Of a stretch of DNA of 64,000 nucleotides, positions 47,127-58,300 are shown piece by piece; the stretch's first letter is position 1, and the number at the start of each line of letters is the position of its first letter. Below the pieces are notes generated by a model. That model searched no databases and was not told the origin of the DNA. It saw only the letters and a list, made by a program, of their open reading frames with translations. The position numbers and the translations under genes are program-made. The stretch comes from Datnioides undecimradiatus (taxonomy: Eukaryota > Chordata > Actinopteri > Lobotiformes > Datnioididae). The DNA lies in the NCBI GenBank assembly GCA_008933995.1, contig WARS01000009.1:1761001-1825000 (forward strand), written 5' to 3'.

Positions 47127-50100
47127 GCACATACAGGTGGCAAAACTGGTTCACCAGCTCCCACCCACACACATTCATAAAACTGACTGAATGACAGACT
47201 GACTGACTGGGTGACAGCAGACAAACAGCTCAAACAGAAAAGCAACAAGATTCACCCGCGAGGTTTGCGCTTTTGTGTACACACACACACACACACACAC
47301 ACAAATGAATAAACGCTACCTAAACTTCATCAAATTAGACTTTTCCACTGAGCTGTTAAAGGTTTCTTGTGTTGGGACGTGAAGTGCACGTGCAACAATC
47401 TGCTTATTTGAGTATTTTCTGTCAAATAAAGACACCAGAGACTGAAAAATAAAGTCAGCAGCTAGAAGAGTAAAATTATTTTTGCAAGCCCGGAGCTTCA
47501 GTATGTACAGCATGCAAGAATTACTGCATTTGTCGTGTCCAACTACCACGGGAGCAAACAGTCATTCACGTTTTACTTTGCCACGTGAGAAACTTGAATG
47601 GCAGCAAAGCAAACAGCAGCAATTCAAAAATAACGTCAGTGATCTATTTATATTCCCATTATTTCACAGTCTTGGAGGGTCAGGCTAGGCAACTAGTTCA
47701 CCTTGCTTATGCCAGCTAGAGGCCACAATGGCTTTATTGAATATGAAAAGGTCAGCTGCGCTTCTTGTAATGAGCTCTTTATAATATCTATTGTTATGTT
47801 TTTCATGTCTTCGGGGTTCACTGCCGTTAGGACTCCACGCCACGATTACTGTGCTTGAAATTGCAGGTTGTACGCCGCCATGCAAGCTTGTTCCAGGCGG
47901 CTTTCCGAGGAACGCCGAATGTGTGCCGTTTTTTGTAGTTTCACGCTGGCTCGGAAAAACCTTTGCATGATGAAAACTAAAGAAATAAAATGGATTTAAA
48001 GAGTAGGCTTGAACAGGTTATAAACTAGAATTGCCGAAAAAGGCTAAAATTGGTGCTTGTTCTTAGCTAAATTACACTGAAAGAGTCCTGCTTGACGTGC
48101 GAGTATATATTGTGTTTGGACGATGTTGGTGCTGGTCAGGTTTGCTAACCACTTGGCCTTATCTGGCAACAAATATTGTAACAAAACACCACTAAAGAGA
48201 TGCTGTATTCCTCTTAGAAGTCCTGGTTAGTAGTGCAGGGTTTGCGCTGGTTAATGTTCAGTATTTTGCACAGTAAAAGTATAAACCGGTGATTCTATCT
48301 CTGCAGCTCCGACACAGAAACTGCAGCTTTTATATCAAAGCACCGCCGCGGTGGTTTTAACATGACTCGAACACATGTACGACACATACGGGACCGCGCA
48401 TCCAGTCCGCCCACGTACAGAAATAACACCGAATTCTGTGCTATATAAGCACATGCGCACGAAGATACACGATACCGGCTATCAGCTCCCTGAGATGAAC
48501 TTGTCACATTTTGGGCTGTCTTGTGACCCGTGTACAGAGCCCCGTCTGCCGACAGGCCCTATAATCTGTGGTTGGAACACACAGACGGCCACAACCAGCA
48601 GCAATGCGCTACTTTAATACACTTGGGAGTGACCACACATTCTGGCACAAATACACACAGACACACACACACACACACACACATTTGGGAACTGTGAATC
48701 TAAATCCGGCCACACGAATGCGGCACGAGGTACCGATGCTGAAAAAAGGACTGACGCCCACATTAAGAAAAGGTGGCAGATACACTATTTATAATCGCCC
48801 GTTTGCGTGGAATTCGCGTACACCATCTTTAACTTTTACACACACTTTTTTCCAAACATTAGGGTAGCCCAAGAAAGTGTGCTCCAGGGGATTTTACAAC
48901 GATTACACACTCAGGCTTTCTTCATGGGCCGCAGGCATTTTTCAAAGTCTCCTCTAAGGTGGGATGAGGACGTGAAGTGTTGTGTCAAATGCGGAGGGAT
49001 GACTCAGTTTAGTAGGAAGACGGGATGGATGTCAGCACCTTGCTGATAAGGAAGGAGCAGGTAATTCATGCATCATTTCCCCTTTGTAATTTAATATGAG
49101 CTGTTGCCATCAGGTCAAAAGTGCAGGGTGTGTCTAGATTTGACTTCTTGAATGGAATACTGTTGAAAAACTGCTGGCTTTTCAGTTCAGACTTATGCAT
49201 ATATATATTTTTTGCAACTTAAGGCCACGTTTCTGATTTACTGCCAGCTGACTTCCTCCCACCGTGACTCACAAGCTCCTCCGGCGGGTGTAGGCGCCGT
49301 TCAATATAATAATATAAACTCTGAGTTACAGTAAGGTGACTGAGTATCGTGGCAGACACTGGCGGCACCAAATTCAGCAGCTTGGTATGCAAACATGCCC
49401 ACAGTTTCACTGGGCACACTGCAGCCATTAGCTTCTCTTCACCCACAGATGTAAACTGGCATAGACAGGTTGTAAGTGCCTTGCTGCCATGTTCGCAGCC
49501 ACTTCTCTAGTGGAACGATTGATGCTCGTCACTGTGGGTGCAGTTCATTACTTATGCATCACGTGCTAGTTAAATCTGATGTTGAACAGATGTTTCGGGC
49601 CATTTGGGGTTAATAGAGACACAACAGTGATATATTACCACCATGTAAAGTTGATATGCCTGATGTGTTAGCAAAGATTTAAACATCCAGCAGATGCAGA
49701 GCGACGTTAGCATTCAGTCTGAGTCGTTTCTAAGGCCTCTGTACGAAATTGACTCAACTTTTGGTTCAGTTTTGGTCTCCACCAACTCCAGGTGGAAGCA
49801 TCTTTCTGCCAGTTCAACTGACAGTCGCTATCTTTGTCGAGCCATGCTTCGGTGGCGGACAGGTAGCGTGCAGCATACTTTCTGAATCGAAAACAATGTT
49901 GATAAGAGTGGTCAGACTGGAAAACCAAAACCGGTGAGCTCGAAAGAGATTTAAAACCACTGTAAAACTGAGATGTCCCGTGATAATTCAGTTTGGTTTC
50001 ATCGTTGAAACTAGAATTTAATACGTTTTTGTTTGATTGACAGTAACCTAAGCAAACCTCTATTGTTCAACGCCGTTAAACGTATTATCTTAACACTAGC

Positions 50101-53100
50101 CGACGTATTGTTTCCTTGTGCTCTGTAAATGACCTGCAAACCAGACCGGGCCTTCTTGGTTTCTGTGTTTCACACACTTACTGCAGCCATTCTATACTTT
50201 TTGTTTCTATGCTCGGTCCACACCTAGCAAACAAGTTCGTATCATAACGAGGAAATGAGCTGTGGGTGGAGTACACACCTGATTCCTTGTCAGGCCACAT
50301 AAGTGCACCATCGATGAACTCTGAAGTTGAACGTTTTAATTATTTATTCTGTCTATATAACAACACCACCAAAGGTTAGCTGGGACAAATAACTTTAAAG
50401 TACATACTTTTAGACCATAAACTATTAAGAGTGCTGCTTAGGGCTTAGAGCTGGACCCAGCAAATACCTGACGTGCGTGTAACAATATTGCAATAAAACA
50501 GTAAAGGGGGCTGGGAAGTGGTCTGGTTATCAGGTCTGGAATCCAGCTCATGTGTGACAGATAAAAGGGCCAGTGAGGGCAGCCCAGCCATGTGTGATAA
50601 GGGCGGCTATACTTCCTCTGATAAGGAATGACTGGCCGCGCCTCTGCCTGATCAACAGAACCACACACGCACACACACACACACACACACAGGTCTACCT
50701 ATCTCCGTGGAGCTCCATAAACACGCACTGGCACACAGCACATACCCTGCCTGCAGTCAACAGGAAGTGGCTGAAAGTTTCTTCATAATCAGGATCGTTT
50801 AATTGTCGATTTGGTCGTTCAGCGTCACACGTAGCACAGAAACATATGGTTTATCAAGTAAAAACATGAATAATTTACTATACTGAGATTTTTCTGTTAT
50901 TCAGCCTTGATAAGCAAGTCTAAAGTCCCTCTTTTCTGCCTAAATAGTTTAACAAATACCTAAAAAAAGACTGAATTTTTATGTCTATCTGCTGTATGAA
51001 TAGTTCAGACACTTTACAAACTGTTACAAACAAAATACACTGTGAATTTTAGTTTTTTGTATTCACATAAAACAAGTATATATGGATAACAACGTAAAAA
51101 CTGCACTTCTGTGGAGTGTTGTAATGGTATAGTATGTATTTCTGATTTAAAAGGGCACTTCCTGGGAAGAAACAAGTTTGACCTGTGGATTTTGGAGGTT
51201 GGATGTTGGATTTTAATAGTAGAAAAGCACATTTTGACAAAGTAAGTTGAATTCTCTGAAGGTAATGCAATTTGTGTGACAATTTGGTTTCACCTAACAT
51301 GAAGAACAACAAATATTTTAAATTTTATTTTGGCTTTCGTGTTTTCATTTCAATAGGAAAGGAGAGAAACAGAGAGAGCGGCGGGGTGAAGCGAGTTCAT
51401 TCACCGCTATTGACAGCGGAGGCTCCTGAGGGGATGTTTGATCGGCTTCCTGTCAATCAGCTGTAGTTACATCGAGTGCTCACGTGTCTGGGCAGCTAAA
51501 GACTCATGCTGCTGGTGTGAGTGAGGCCGAGTGTGTCAGTTAACATGACAGAGAGGTCACTAATATGCAGAGGAACGTAACGGGAAAACAGCACACGCGC
51601 AAACCACCAATCACGATGTGTGCTGAGACCTGCTCATGATTATTAATCTCTGCTAGTCATCTAGCGTCCTTGTTGCCACAGTCAGATAGCTTTCAGCTCA
51701 ACAGTATATCAAAATCCTTGCTGTATGTTTTATGAAAAATGTTATGTTCAGGGCCCGACTGTGTTTCAACTTCCAACAACTGTACCCAATGGTGATTCTG
51801 CAGCTCCTTCATCTCGATCACGGTGGAAACCAGACTGAAAATAAGCTGATTGCTGTTAAACCTCTTTAAAAAACGCTGAAAAGTCAACCAAGACCCTCTG
51901 TAATGCCTCATATCCTCTTACACGGCGTTAGGCTTTCCGCTTTGGGTCAAATCTAAGTGTTGAGGGGTTTTCTGATTTCTAATGCTTTTAGCTTCTGTGA
52001 TCGGCGCCCATCAAAATGTCACCTGAGTTGATCGGCTATCCTTCTTATACATAAACTGTCGGATGTCAGAGGTTTATCTCGTAATTGAATGGCCTGCGGT
52101 CCAGCTCTGGGGCACCAAACCAACTGAAAACGATTTGCATAATGAACACAAGGAAGTCTGTTCTCTAAGGGCTTCCCTAGTCTAAATATGCTGGTATATT
52201 TACCACTACACATGATAGGCTGCAATGTTTCCTGCTCCTATTTGTGGTTAGTTTTAAATAGCCTGTAGTCGCCGTCTCTATTATGAGTTGTAGGAATCGT
52301 TTTAATTCAACGTTATCACAGAAGCCTCCGGTTTCCAGGAAGCATCCGTCTGAGATAACTCGGAAATACTGTGAATCTCTCTATTTAAACTGTATATGAG
52401 AGTGCTGTTTGAAAGTCTTCATAAACCATAAGAGCTGCTGTGTAAGAGTGGATTAATGTAAACCAGCACGTTGGGACTGAGATTGGCTTTTATGTTGCCG
52501 GAATAAACTCTTTCAGCACAAGAAATAGCTCCATACGCTTTCCTTCAGATGGCATACAGAGGGAAATACTGGTGGAGGATAAGCTAAAATCGTAAAAGCT
52601 ACTGGCCCGTCTCATCCCAGCCAAAGCAGCCTGGTTGCAGAAGAAGTGAAAGTTCACAGAGTTCATTCAGTGAAGAGCCGAAAAGAATGCGAGTCTTCAA
52701 TAACCAGCGTGGCGGACTGTTGTGTAGTTGGTGTGACATGGGAAAAACACCCTGAATGAAGTGAATGAAAACTCAAGCTATTATAATCTTGGTCATCCAG
52801 TCAGCTGATGAGCAGAGATTAGTTAAAAAAAAAAAAACAACAACACACACACACACACACAAAAAAAAACAAAAACAGGCAAACAATCCGGGCCCATTGT
52901 TTGGTCTCCAGATATAAACAGCTCAGGCCATTATATAAAGGCTCCGGATAGCAACCAGTGATGGGCTGCTGTGTAAAACACAGGAAATACTGTGAACAAG
53001 GATCTGTTCCACATGATGCGTCCGTCTGTGTGTGTGCGTACGTGTGCGTGCGATGGGGGAGTGCAGAGAAAATGCAAAGGAAGTTCATTTGTGGACATGG

Positions 53101-56100
53101 GGAGTGTGCTTGTGCCCTCTTTGTTCGTGTGCTGTGTCTTTATATACGTTTCCAGCTTTAAGCGTTATACTAATTATCTGTGGATCCATGTACATAATCA
53201 CATGGACATTCCTATTTTTATGTCATATAATTCTCATTCCTGTAGATTTTCATGTTTTCTTTGCATGCCGTTTTCTTTTTTCTTTCACTCTTGGAAATAA
53301 TGCGATTAGTCGGCCTCAAATGTAAAATAAAGTCATGTGTAAGCTGCTAAATAAGCCCTTCTCAGTCTGTCTTTCCACACTGTCTTATGAATAGTTGCAT
53401 TTGCGCACTCTTTTTACAGTATATGCAAATACTGTACACATGAAACACGTGTTAGCTGGCCACAAATAGAGTCTGGCAATAGGGAAATTTCAGCAGTCTA
53501 AAACATCAACAGGAAATGGCAGGTTTCATGGTCAGGTTCTGAGAATAGTCGCAGAAGACACAGCCAGAAAGACCATTTTCTACACTCGTACCAAGCCCCA
53601 AAAGACCAGAATGCATTGCAGCTCTAACGCGCTTTCACATTACTAAGAAATGCCCCAACTTTACCCGCACTGAAATCAATCTTTCTACATGCAACTAACA
53701 GCTGCAACTCAACCAGATCCTCTTTCTTGTTGTATTATGGAAAATGTAGGCAATTCCTCAAGTGAGATAAGAAACAAGGCTGGTTGAAGGAAAAGTAAAT
53801 GACTTTAAAACAGATATATAACTTTCACAAAACGTGAACTCTCTTATACAATAGGTATACCTTAATCAAAGTTGTTTTGCCGATTTGTCAAATTTATTAT
53901 AGTCTCAATATCAAATGCTGCTAACGTAGAAAAGTATATGTGTGAGGAACAGAACGGTCCCGCTGAGGGAACATGCAGACCTGCTAACTCGTCACTGCTG
54001 TGTTTGCCAGTTGATGAGTGCTTTTTGTTCAGGGTTGGATTATATTTCGTCGCTACGTTGACCTTAGCTGAATGTCACCGGGCATCTCCTGTCCAATACT
54101 GACTGTGCACATGCTGACCCTGCAGCAGCACAGACCGGATCAATACATCCTCTGCCTGTGTTGTTACTCTACGGGGTGTGTGCGTGCGCAGGAGAGATCT
54201 TATACTTCTATAAAAAGGTAATAAATGTCCTCAAAAGGACAGGGCAAGGAGGCACATCCTCCAAATTGAGGAGATGGGGGCATGGTTATAGTTTAGCTCA
54301 GGACATGTAAAGGCCCTCACAAACAGAACGTAGGTGTACGTGCTTCTAATCACATAGCCTGCTGATAGCGAGACAGACACATCAAAACTGATTGCTTCAC
54401 TAGGCAGGTGAATTAGCCAATCTCCACAGCTTGTATCAGCACAAAAAGGGTCCACCTCTGCTGAGGACAGCCATACAATTAACCCCTCCATAAGTAAGAG
54501 AGGTAGTGAAATAATTAACCTCTGACAGGTGCTAAACAATCAGAAGAAAAGGCAACACTGCTGCACTGTTTAACATCACACAAAAGGTGTAAAGGTGTGC
54601 CTATCGCCTGACCCTGCCTTAATCCCATAACGGGCTTTTATTTCTGATAAGAAAACCACAGTATACAAGCTGACAGATAACTGCACATTGATTCGACTCC
54701 TTCCAGCAATGAGACAATAAACACTTTTGTATGAAGCAGCAATATAGCAGTCTACCGAACGTTATAATTTTACATGGTCTAGTTTGCAATTTTAGAATAA
54801 CTTTAGTTGAAATCTGCAGAAAAACAATAAACTGACAATCATGTACAACTGCAACCAAAATAAATGTAAACTTTATGCCAACATTATGTCTTTTACCATT
54901 AGGAAATTACAGTAACTCATTAACGTTTTAAAATAACACAGCTCAATAAGCCTTTAAATATTCTTCCGCAAAGCAATCACGGGCTTTTAGCTGTTAGCTA
55001 GCCTAGCAAAGACATGAGACAAGCAAGCAAACGTTTAATGATTATGTTAAATGCATTCATATTTGGATATGAATACACTGACTGCAGCTGCTGGAAGTTT
55101 TACAACAGCCCACTCTGGATATTAGTCAGTCAATGAGAATCAAGAGATAAAGTAACATACGTCAGAGTTGTGTGCATTTGAAGCAATGCTCATTAGGTAA
55201 ATATCATACTGCAGGCAATAGCATTAGCATGTTTTAAACTTGCAGAAGAGTTCAGTGTTAATAAAAGTTTACGGTTTACAGTTAAAAATGAAAAGGTTTT
55301 GACACGTAGCCAAACATTTAAACAGAATGTCCTAATGCTCTTTCCTGAATAGTCACACAATACATCTTTCAATTTTCTTCTAGTCTATGCTATTAAAATC
55401 CATTGCTAGCGTATAATGACCGTTTCATTAGCAGGAAGTGACGTTTAAATTCACAAACTTTGCTTTTTTTTTAATCGAATTACTGTAAAATATATTACCA
55501 GAGGACCAAAAAACGTGTCGTCTTGGTAACTGAATGTCTTTTTAACGGTGGGTCTTTGAATACGTCACGGGCGTGGCCCAATTACATGAGAAAGGAACCA
55601 CACGTCATCACCATAGAAACGCTTGCTCACCCGGAAGTGAAGGCCAGTTAGAAGTTTCAGGCGAACGCAGCTGTTCACTTTAAAATATATGACTCTGAAC
55701 ACGGCCATAGAGCTACAGCTACTGTCAGAGTAAGAGCATTCAAACTGCTTTAAAACATAGCAAGCCAACTTGACATTTGATGACAAACCGGATATGTATC
55801 GCAGATATCGGGTATTCAAGCCTTCGTAGTCAAAATGAAGCCTTCAAATACCCACGGCGTCATTCTTCCTACCACCAATGACGTCACGTCTGCCATTCAT
55901 GGGTATTGGGCCTGTCAATTTCAGTTTCAGTTCTCAATTAAAATTGTAGATATGTTGAGACATGATTGGTAAGAAATGTATATTGGACACATTTAATAAT
56001 AATTCTAAATAGTGGAAATACACTTTTGACAAGGAGAATTGCTATTATGACGTGACTACAGATACGAGCGTGGTCCTTTTAAATGTTAAAACGGCTTGCC

Positions 56101-57648
56101 ATAGCAGCTCTGTCCAGTTTGTAACTCTCATAGCATTACATTTAATACACGAGACGCACAACTGGGACCAGGTTTCAGCCCCTTCCTTTCTGCCGTCCCT
56201 GTCTGTCCGTGTGCAGACGTGGTCTCGGCACGCTGGCTTCGCAGAGCCGGAGTACGGCCAGCAGGCATGAATGGGGACGCGCTGAAGGTTAGAGGGCTTT
56301 TATGAATGAAGCGGCGTCACGCCACAGCGGCGCAAACATCCCCTACGGTGCCCTTCGCCCTTCCACCCCCGTCGACACAGATCTGCAAGGGAGGCATTCC
56401 TACCGAGCACAGCCCCGTGTAGTCTGACAGAGAAGTTGTCGATACGGGCTAATGGCATTGCAAAAACGCCAAACTGGGAGCCAATAATAAAAATGGCCGT
56501 GACATGCCTGCACATTTCCATTTAAGCCTTAAAGAGATTGATTTTCCCAGTAGCTAGTCTGCATTGAAAAAACGCTATAATAACCCCCCCCCCATGTGTT
56601 TAAATCTGGTGGTCTATTCGTGTTGGTTTTAACAATAACATTCACATAGGGGTAAAGGGGGCTATAAGCGCTCAGCCACCTGCCCGGTATTAAATGCGAT
56701 TCGGATTAAGCGACGGTTCCTTCTCGGTACAGCTAATTTTAAAAGCTTCGAGCGCTTCCATACAGGCCTATGGGTGCCATATAAACAGGTCTGTGGGCCT
56801 ACACATTGTACGGCTCTATATTCGCTACATTTCGCGAGACGCAACGGCGCGATCCACGGGTCCGTCTGGCAGACAGAGGCGGACGGACGCGACCGTGTGG
56901 GGCTGGAGTCGAAGAGGCACAGACGCGCGTTTTTTCAGGGCAAGTCGTCGTTTACAATCGGTATTTTTTTATGAATGGAGCGCGGTAGGCTATGCAAATG
57001 AGGGCGATTGAGAAAGAGATGGCGGATGAGGCATATCGGATATCTCATATCCTGTGAGACTTCCCCCTTCGGTTGGAAGCAAACATACAGATGTGGCCAA
57101 ATAACGAGGCCAAAATTGCCTCCGCGAACGCCGTCGGGTTTTTTTTTCTTTTTGCACCGAACGACGCACAAACAAGAGGTGCGTGAGCTCGCCGCTGTTC
57201 GTGTATTTATAAAAGGTGTAACTTCGGGGCGTGTTTGAGTTTCTAAGTTACGCTGCAACAGGGCCTGCTCTCTCGCTTCAGATCCTTTCAGAAAATGTTT
57301 CCGATCCACCCACGCTTATTCCCCTCCTCCTCCTACTCTTCTTTCTCTCTCGCCTTCTCAAGACTAGTCTACACCAAGGTGGGGGCCCTAAAAAAAAACC
57401 CTCTTCTACTGCGCTGTCAATGCATTGCTTTACAGATGCATCCAAGCACCAAATCCCATCGTGTGAATAAAATAAAAAAAACATGCAAAGCGTAGATGAA
57501 AGCCAGCGCTGTAAAGAGGAGTTGAAGGCTGCACATTCCACCAAGTTGCTCTAATCATCTCCAACTTGGCTGAAGCGAAAAAAGACATACGGATAGAGAA
57601 ACCTTTGAGCCACGGTACTTACTCGTTTGGGTGTGTTTCTTCTATCAT
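36108..57648 (-). CDS. spred2: Sprouty-related EVH1 domain protein 2 (Spred2), divergent ohnolog
   Basis: Predicted coding exons on the - strand, in transcript order, are 57623-57648, 43721-43913, 43477-43645, 42758-42822, 36993-37151 and 36108-36896. They total 1401 nt and 466 aa (human SPRED2 is 418). All introns are GT-AG and all phases close. The N-terminal EVH1 domain is about residues 9-128 and contains [32 protein letters not shown] and [32 protein letters not shown] and [10 protein letters not shown] point to SPRED2 rather than SPRED1 or 3. A KIT-binding-like region (about 185-260) keeps [12 protein letters not shown] and [10 protein letters not shown]. The SPR (Sprouty) cysteine-rich domain is 353-466 and ends GGRHKALS. 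Family knowledge: SPRED proteins recruit neurofibromin through EVH1 to the membrane, anchored by the SPR domain, and damp RAS-ERK signalling. Oddities: a 16-residue insertion at 232-247 and loss of SPR cysteines. Confidence 0.93.
37996..38034. repeat. Interrupted (TG)n microsatellite
   Basis: Two GT-dinucleotide runs are separated by CTTTATATAT, within a spred2 intron. Confidence 0.8.
38635..38705 (+). repeat. Decayed teleost SINE-like fragment
   Basis: GAAGTGTGCTTGAGCAAGAC followed by TCTGAAACCCAGATTGCTC matches, with several changes, a block common in teleost short interspersed repeats (GTCCTTGGGCAAGACACTGAA, then CCCAAATTGCTC). The upstream GTCGGTGGCTCAAACTCCTC is consistent with a tRNA-like promoter remnant. 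No intact copy or target-site duplication is identified. Confidence 0.5.
39232..39260. repeat. (TCTG)n tetranucleotide repeat
   Basis: About seven perfect TCTG units lie within a spred2 intron. Confidence 0.9.
42823..43476 (-). other. spred2: spred2 intron 3
   Basis: This 654-bp intron separates the end of the EVH1 exon from the short [12 protein letters not shown] exon. No feature is recognised inside it. Confidence 0.7.
44130..44592. repeat. Possible decayed teleost interspersed repeat
   Basis: GATTGACAGCTCATG, GTTGAGCTGGGCCTCAATG and a terminal CAGAAGGTGGAGAC with TTCTGCACTGCAGCTTTAAA resemble pieces of common fish repeats whose copies end in TGCAGCTTTAA. This is tentative; neither family nor ends are established. 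Confidence 0.3.
45682..45710. repeat. (GC)n(AC)n microsatellite
   Basis: A short GC-alternating run continues into about ten AC repeats. Confidence 0.85.
46872..46917. repeat. (GT)n microsatellite, left arm of an opposed pair
   Basis: About 22 perfect GT repeats. The complementary CA tract lies 165 bp downstream. Confidence 0.95.
47083..47122. repeat. (CA)n microsatellite, right arm of an opposed pair
   Basis: About 20 perfect CA repeats, complementary in inverted orientation to the GT tract at 46872-46917. Another CA tract lies at about 47280-47302. Confidence 0.95.
48659..48682. repeat. (AC)n microsatellite
   Basis: About twelve AC repeats in spred2 intron 1. A similar tract lies near 50667-50691. 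Confidence 0.85.
52828..52875. repeat. A-rich and (AC)n compound simple repeat
   Basis: A poly-A run, a CAACAACA stretch, about nine AC repeats and a second poly-A run occur in succession in spred2 intron 1. Confidence 0.85.
55540..55890. promoter_or_regulatory. Promoter-like motif cluster inside spred2 intron 1
   Basis: Within 350 bp there are a CRE-like TACGTCACGG (55561), an SP/KLF-type GGGCGTGGCC (55569-55578), an RFX-like CCATAGAAAC (55611), an ETS CCGGAAGTG (55631-55639) and a perfect CRE TGACGTCA (55879-55886). The grouping resembles a TATA-less promoter or enhancer. No associated exon is identified. Confidence 0.35.
57623..57648 (-). CDS. spred2: 26-nt first coding exon of spred2
   Basis: On the - strand the ATG at 57648-57646 opens M-I-E-E-T-H-P-N plus two bases, then GTAAGT. 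The second exon, starting at 43913 after CTATCCAG, completes the codon and continues D-S-Y-I-V-R-V-K. Human SPRED2 begins [19 protein letters not shown], so position, phase and sequence all fit. Confidence 0.88.
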
Positions 57649-58300
57649 TTTCTCGTTTCACCTCAGGTAGTGTACCACGGCGGTTGCATACTTTTCGCTC
57701 GTCATTCTTTCACCGCGGCTCCTCCGATTCTGTCTCCAATTCCGCATAAATCCCCCCTGCGCCTTTGTGCGAGTGTCGGCTCTTTGGCTTGCCTTCGACT
57801 GGCTGTGTCTCCGTCTTCTTTTCCTCACTTTCCCCCGCTTTCCCCCCCGGAGCCACCCAGTTTCTCCTGGATCGCAAATGCCCCTTTCCTATAACTTTAA
57901 TACCCCATCGCCTTCAGTAGGTAACGTAGCCTATACAGACAGTTTAGTAGCCGAATCCAGCTCTTCTCTTCGCCCCCCCTCCCTCCCCAAACACACTCAC
58001 GCACGCACACACACGGACACGCAAGGCACACACTCCGTTTTTAAGTCCTAAGGCGCATGTTTTCACCGACGACTCCGGTTCCAGTTGTGCGTAAAAAGCG
58101 CGTCGTCGCTGTTGTTACCGAGGGGTGGCCCCGCTAGAGCCCCATCTCTCTCTACTCCATGTTGGATTGCAGGCAGCCGAGCTGCTCCAACGACGCCGGG
58201 GGTGGGAGGAGGAGGAGGAGGAGGGGGAGGAGGAGGAGTAGGAGTAGGAGGGGGTGCAGGGCGGAAGCGGTGACGTCGGTCTACATTTTGGTGGAGGGCC
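57649..58300 (-). promoter_or_regulatory. spred2: spred2 promoter and 5' UTR region
   Basis: CpG-containing sequence upstream of the spred2 ATG is pyrimidine-rich on the transcript strand. It includes a GGA-repeat (on the + strand) at about 58198-58263 and a CRE-like GTGACGTCGG near 58270. The exact transcription start is not determined. Confidence 0.5.
58198..58263. repeat. GGA-type polypurine tract in the spred2 promoter
   Basis: About 60 nt of uninterrupted G/A-rich triplets with several GGGGG runs lie on the + strand, that is, the template strand for spred2. This gives potential for G-quadruplex or triplex structure. Confidence 0.85.

Larger units (their letters stand above)
43914..57622 (-). 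other. spred2: spred2 intron 1 (13.7 kb)
   Basis: This long non-coding intron holds many CA/GT microsatellites, including an opposed GT/CA pair at 46872-47122. A possible old repeat lies near 44130-44592. A promoter-like cluster is at 55540-55890, and CpG-rich sequence runs from about 56200 to 57260 approaching exon 1. No additional protein-coding exon is recognised on either strand. Confidence 0.65.

Noticed and set aside
46872..47302. Regularly spaced repeats that could suggest a CRISPR-like array
   Set aside because: These are simple GT/CA microsatellites in a vertebrate intron. There are no direct repeats with unique spacers.
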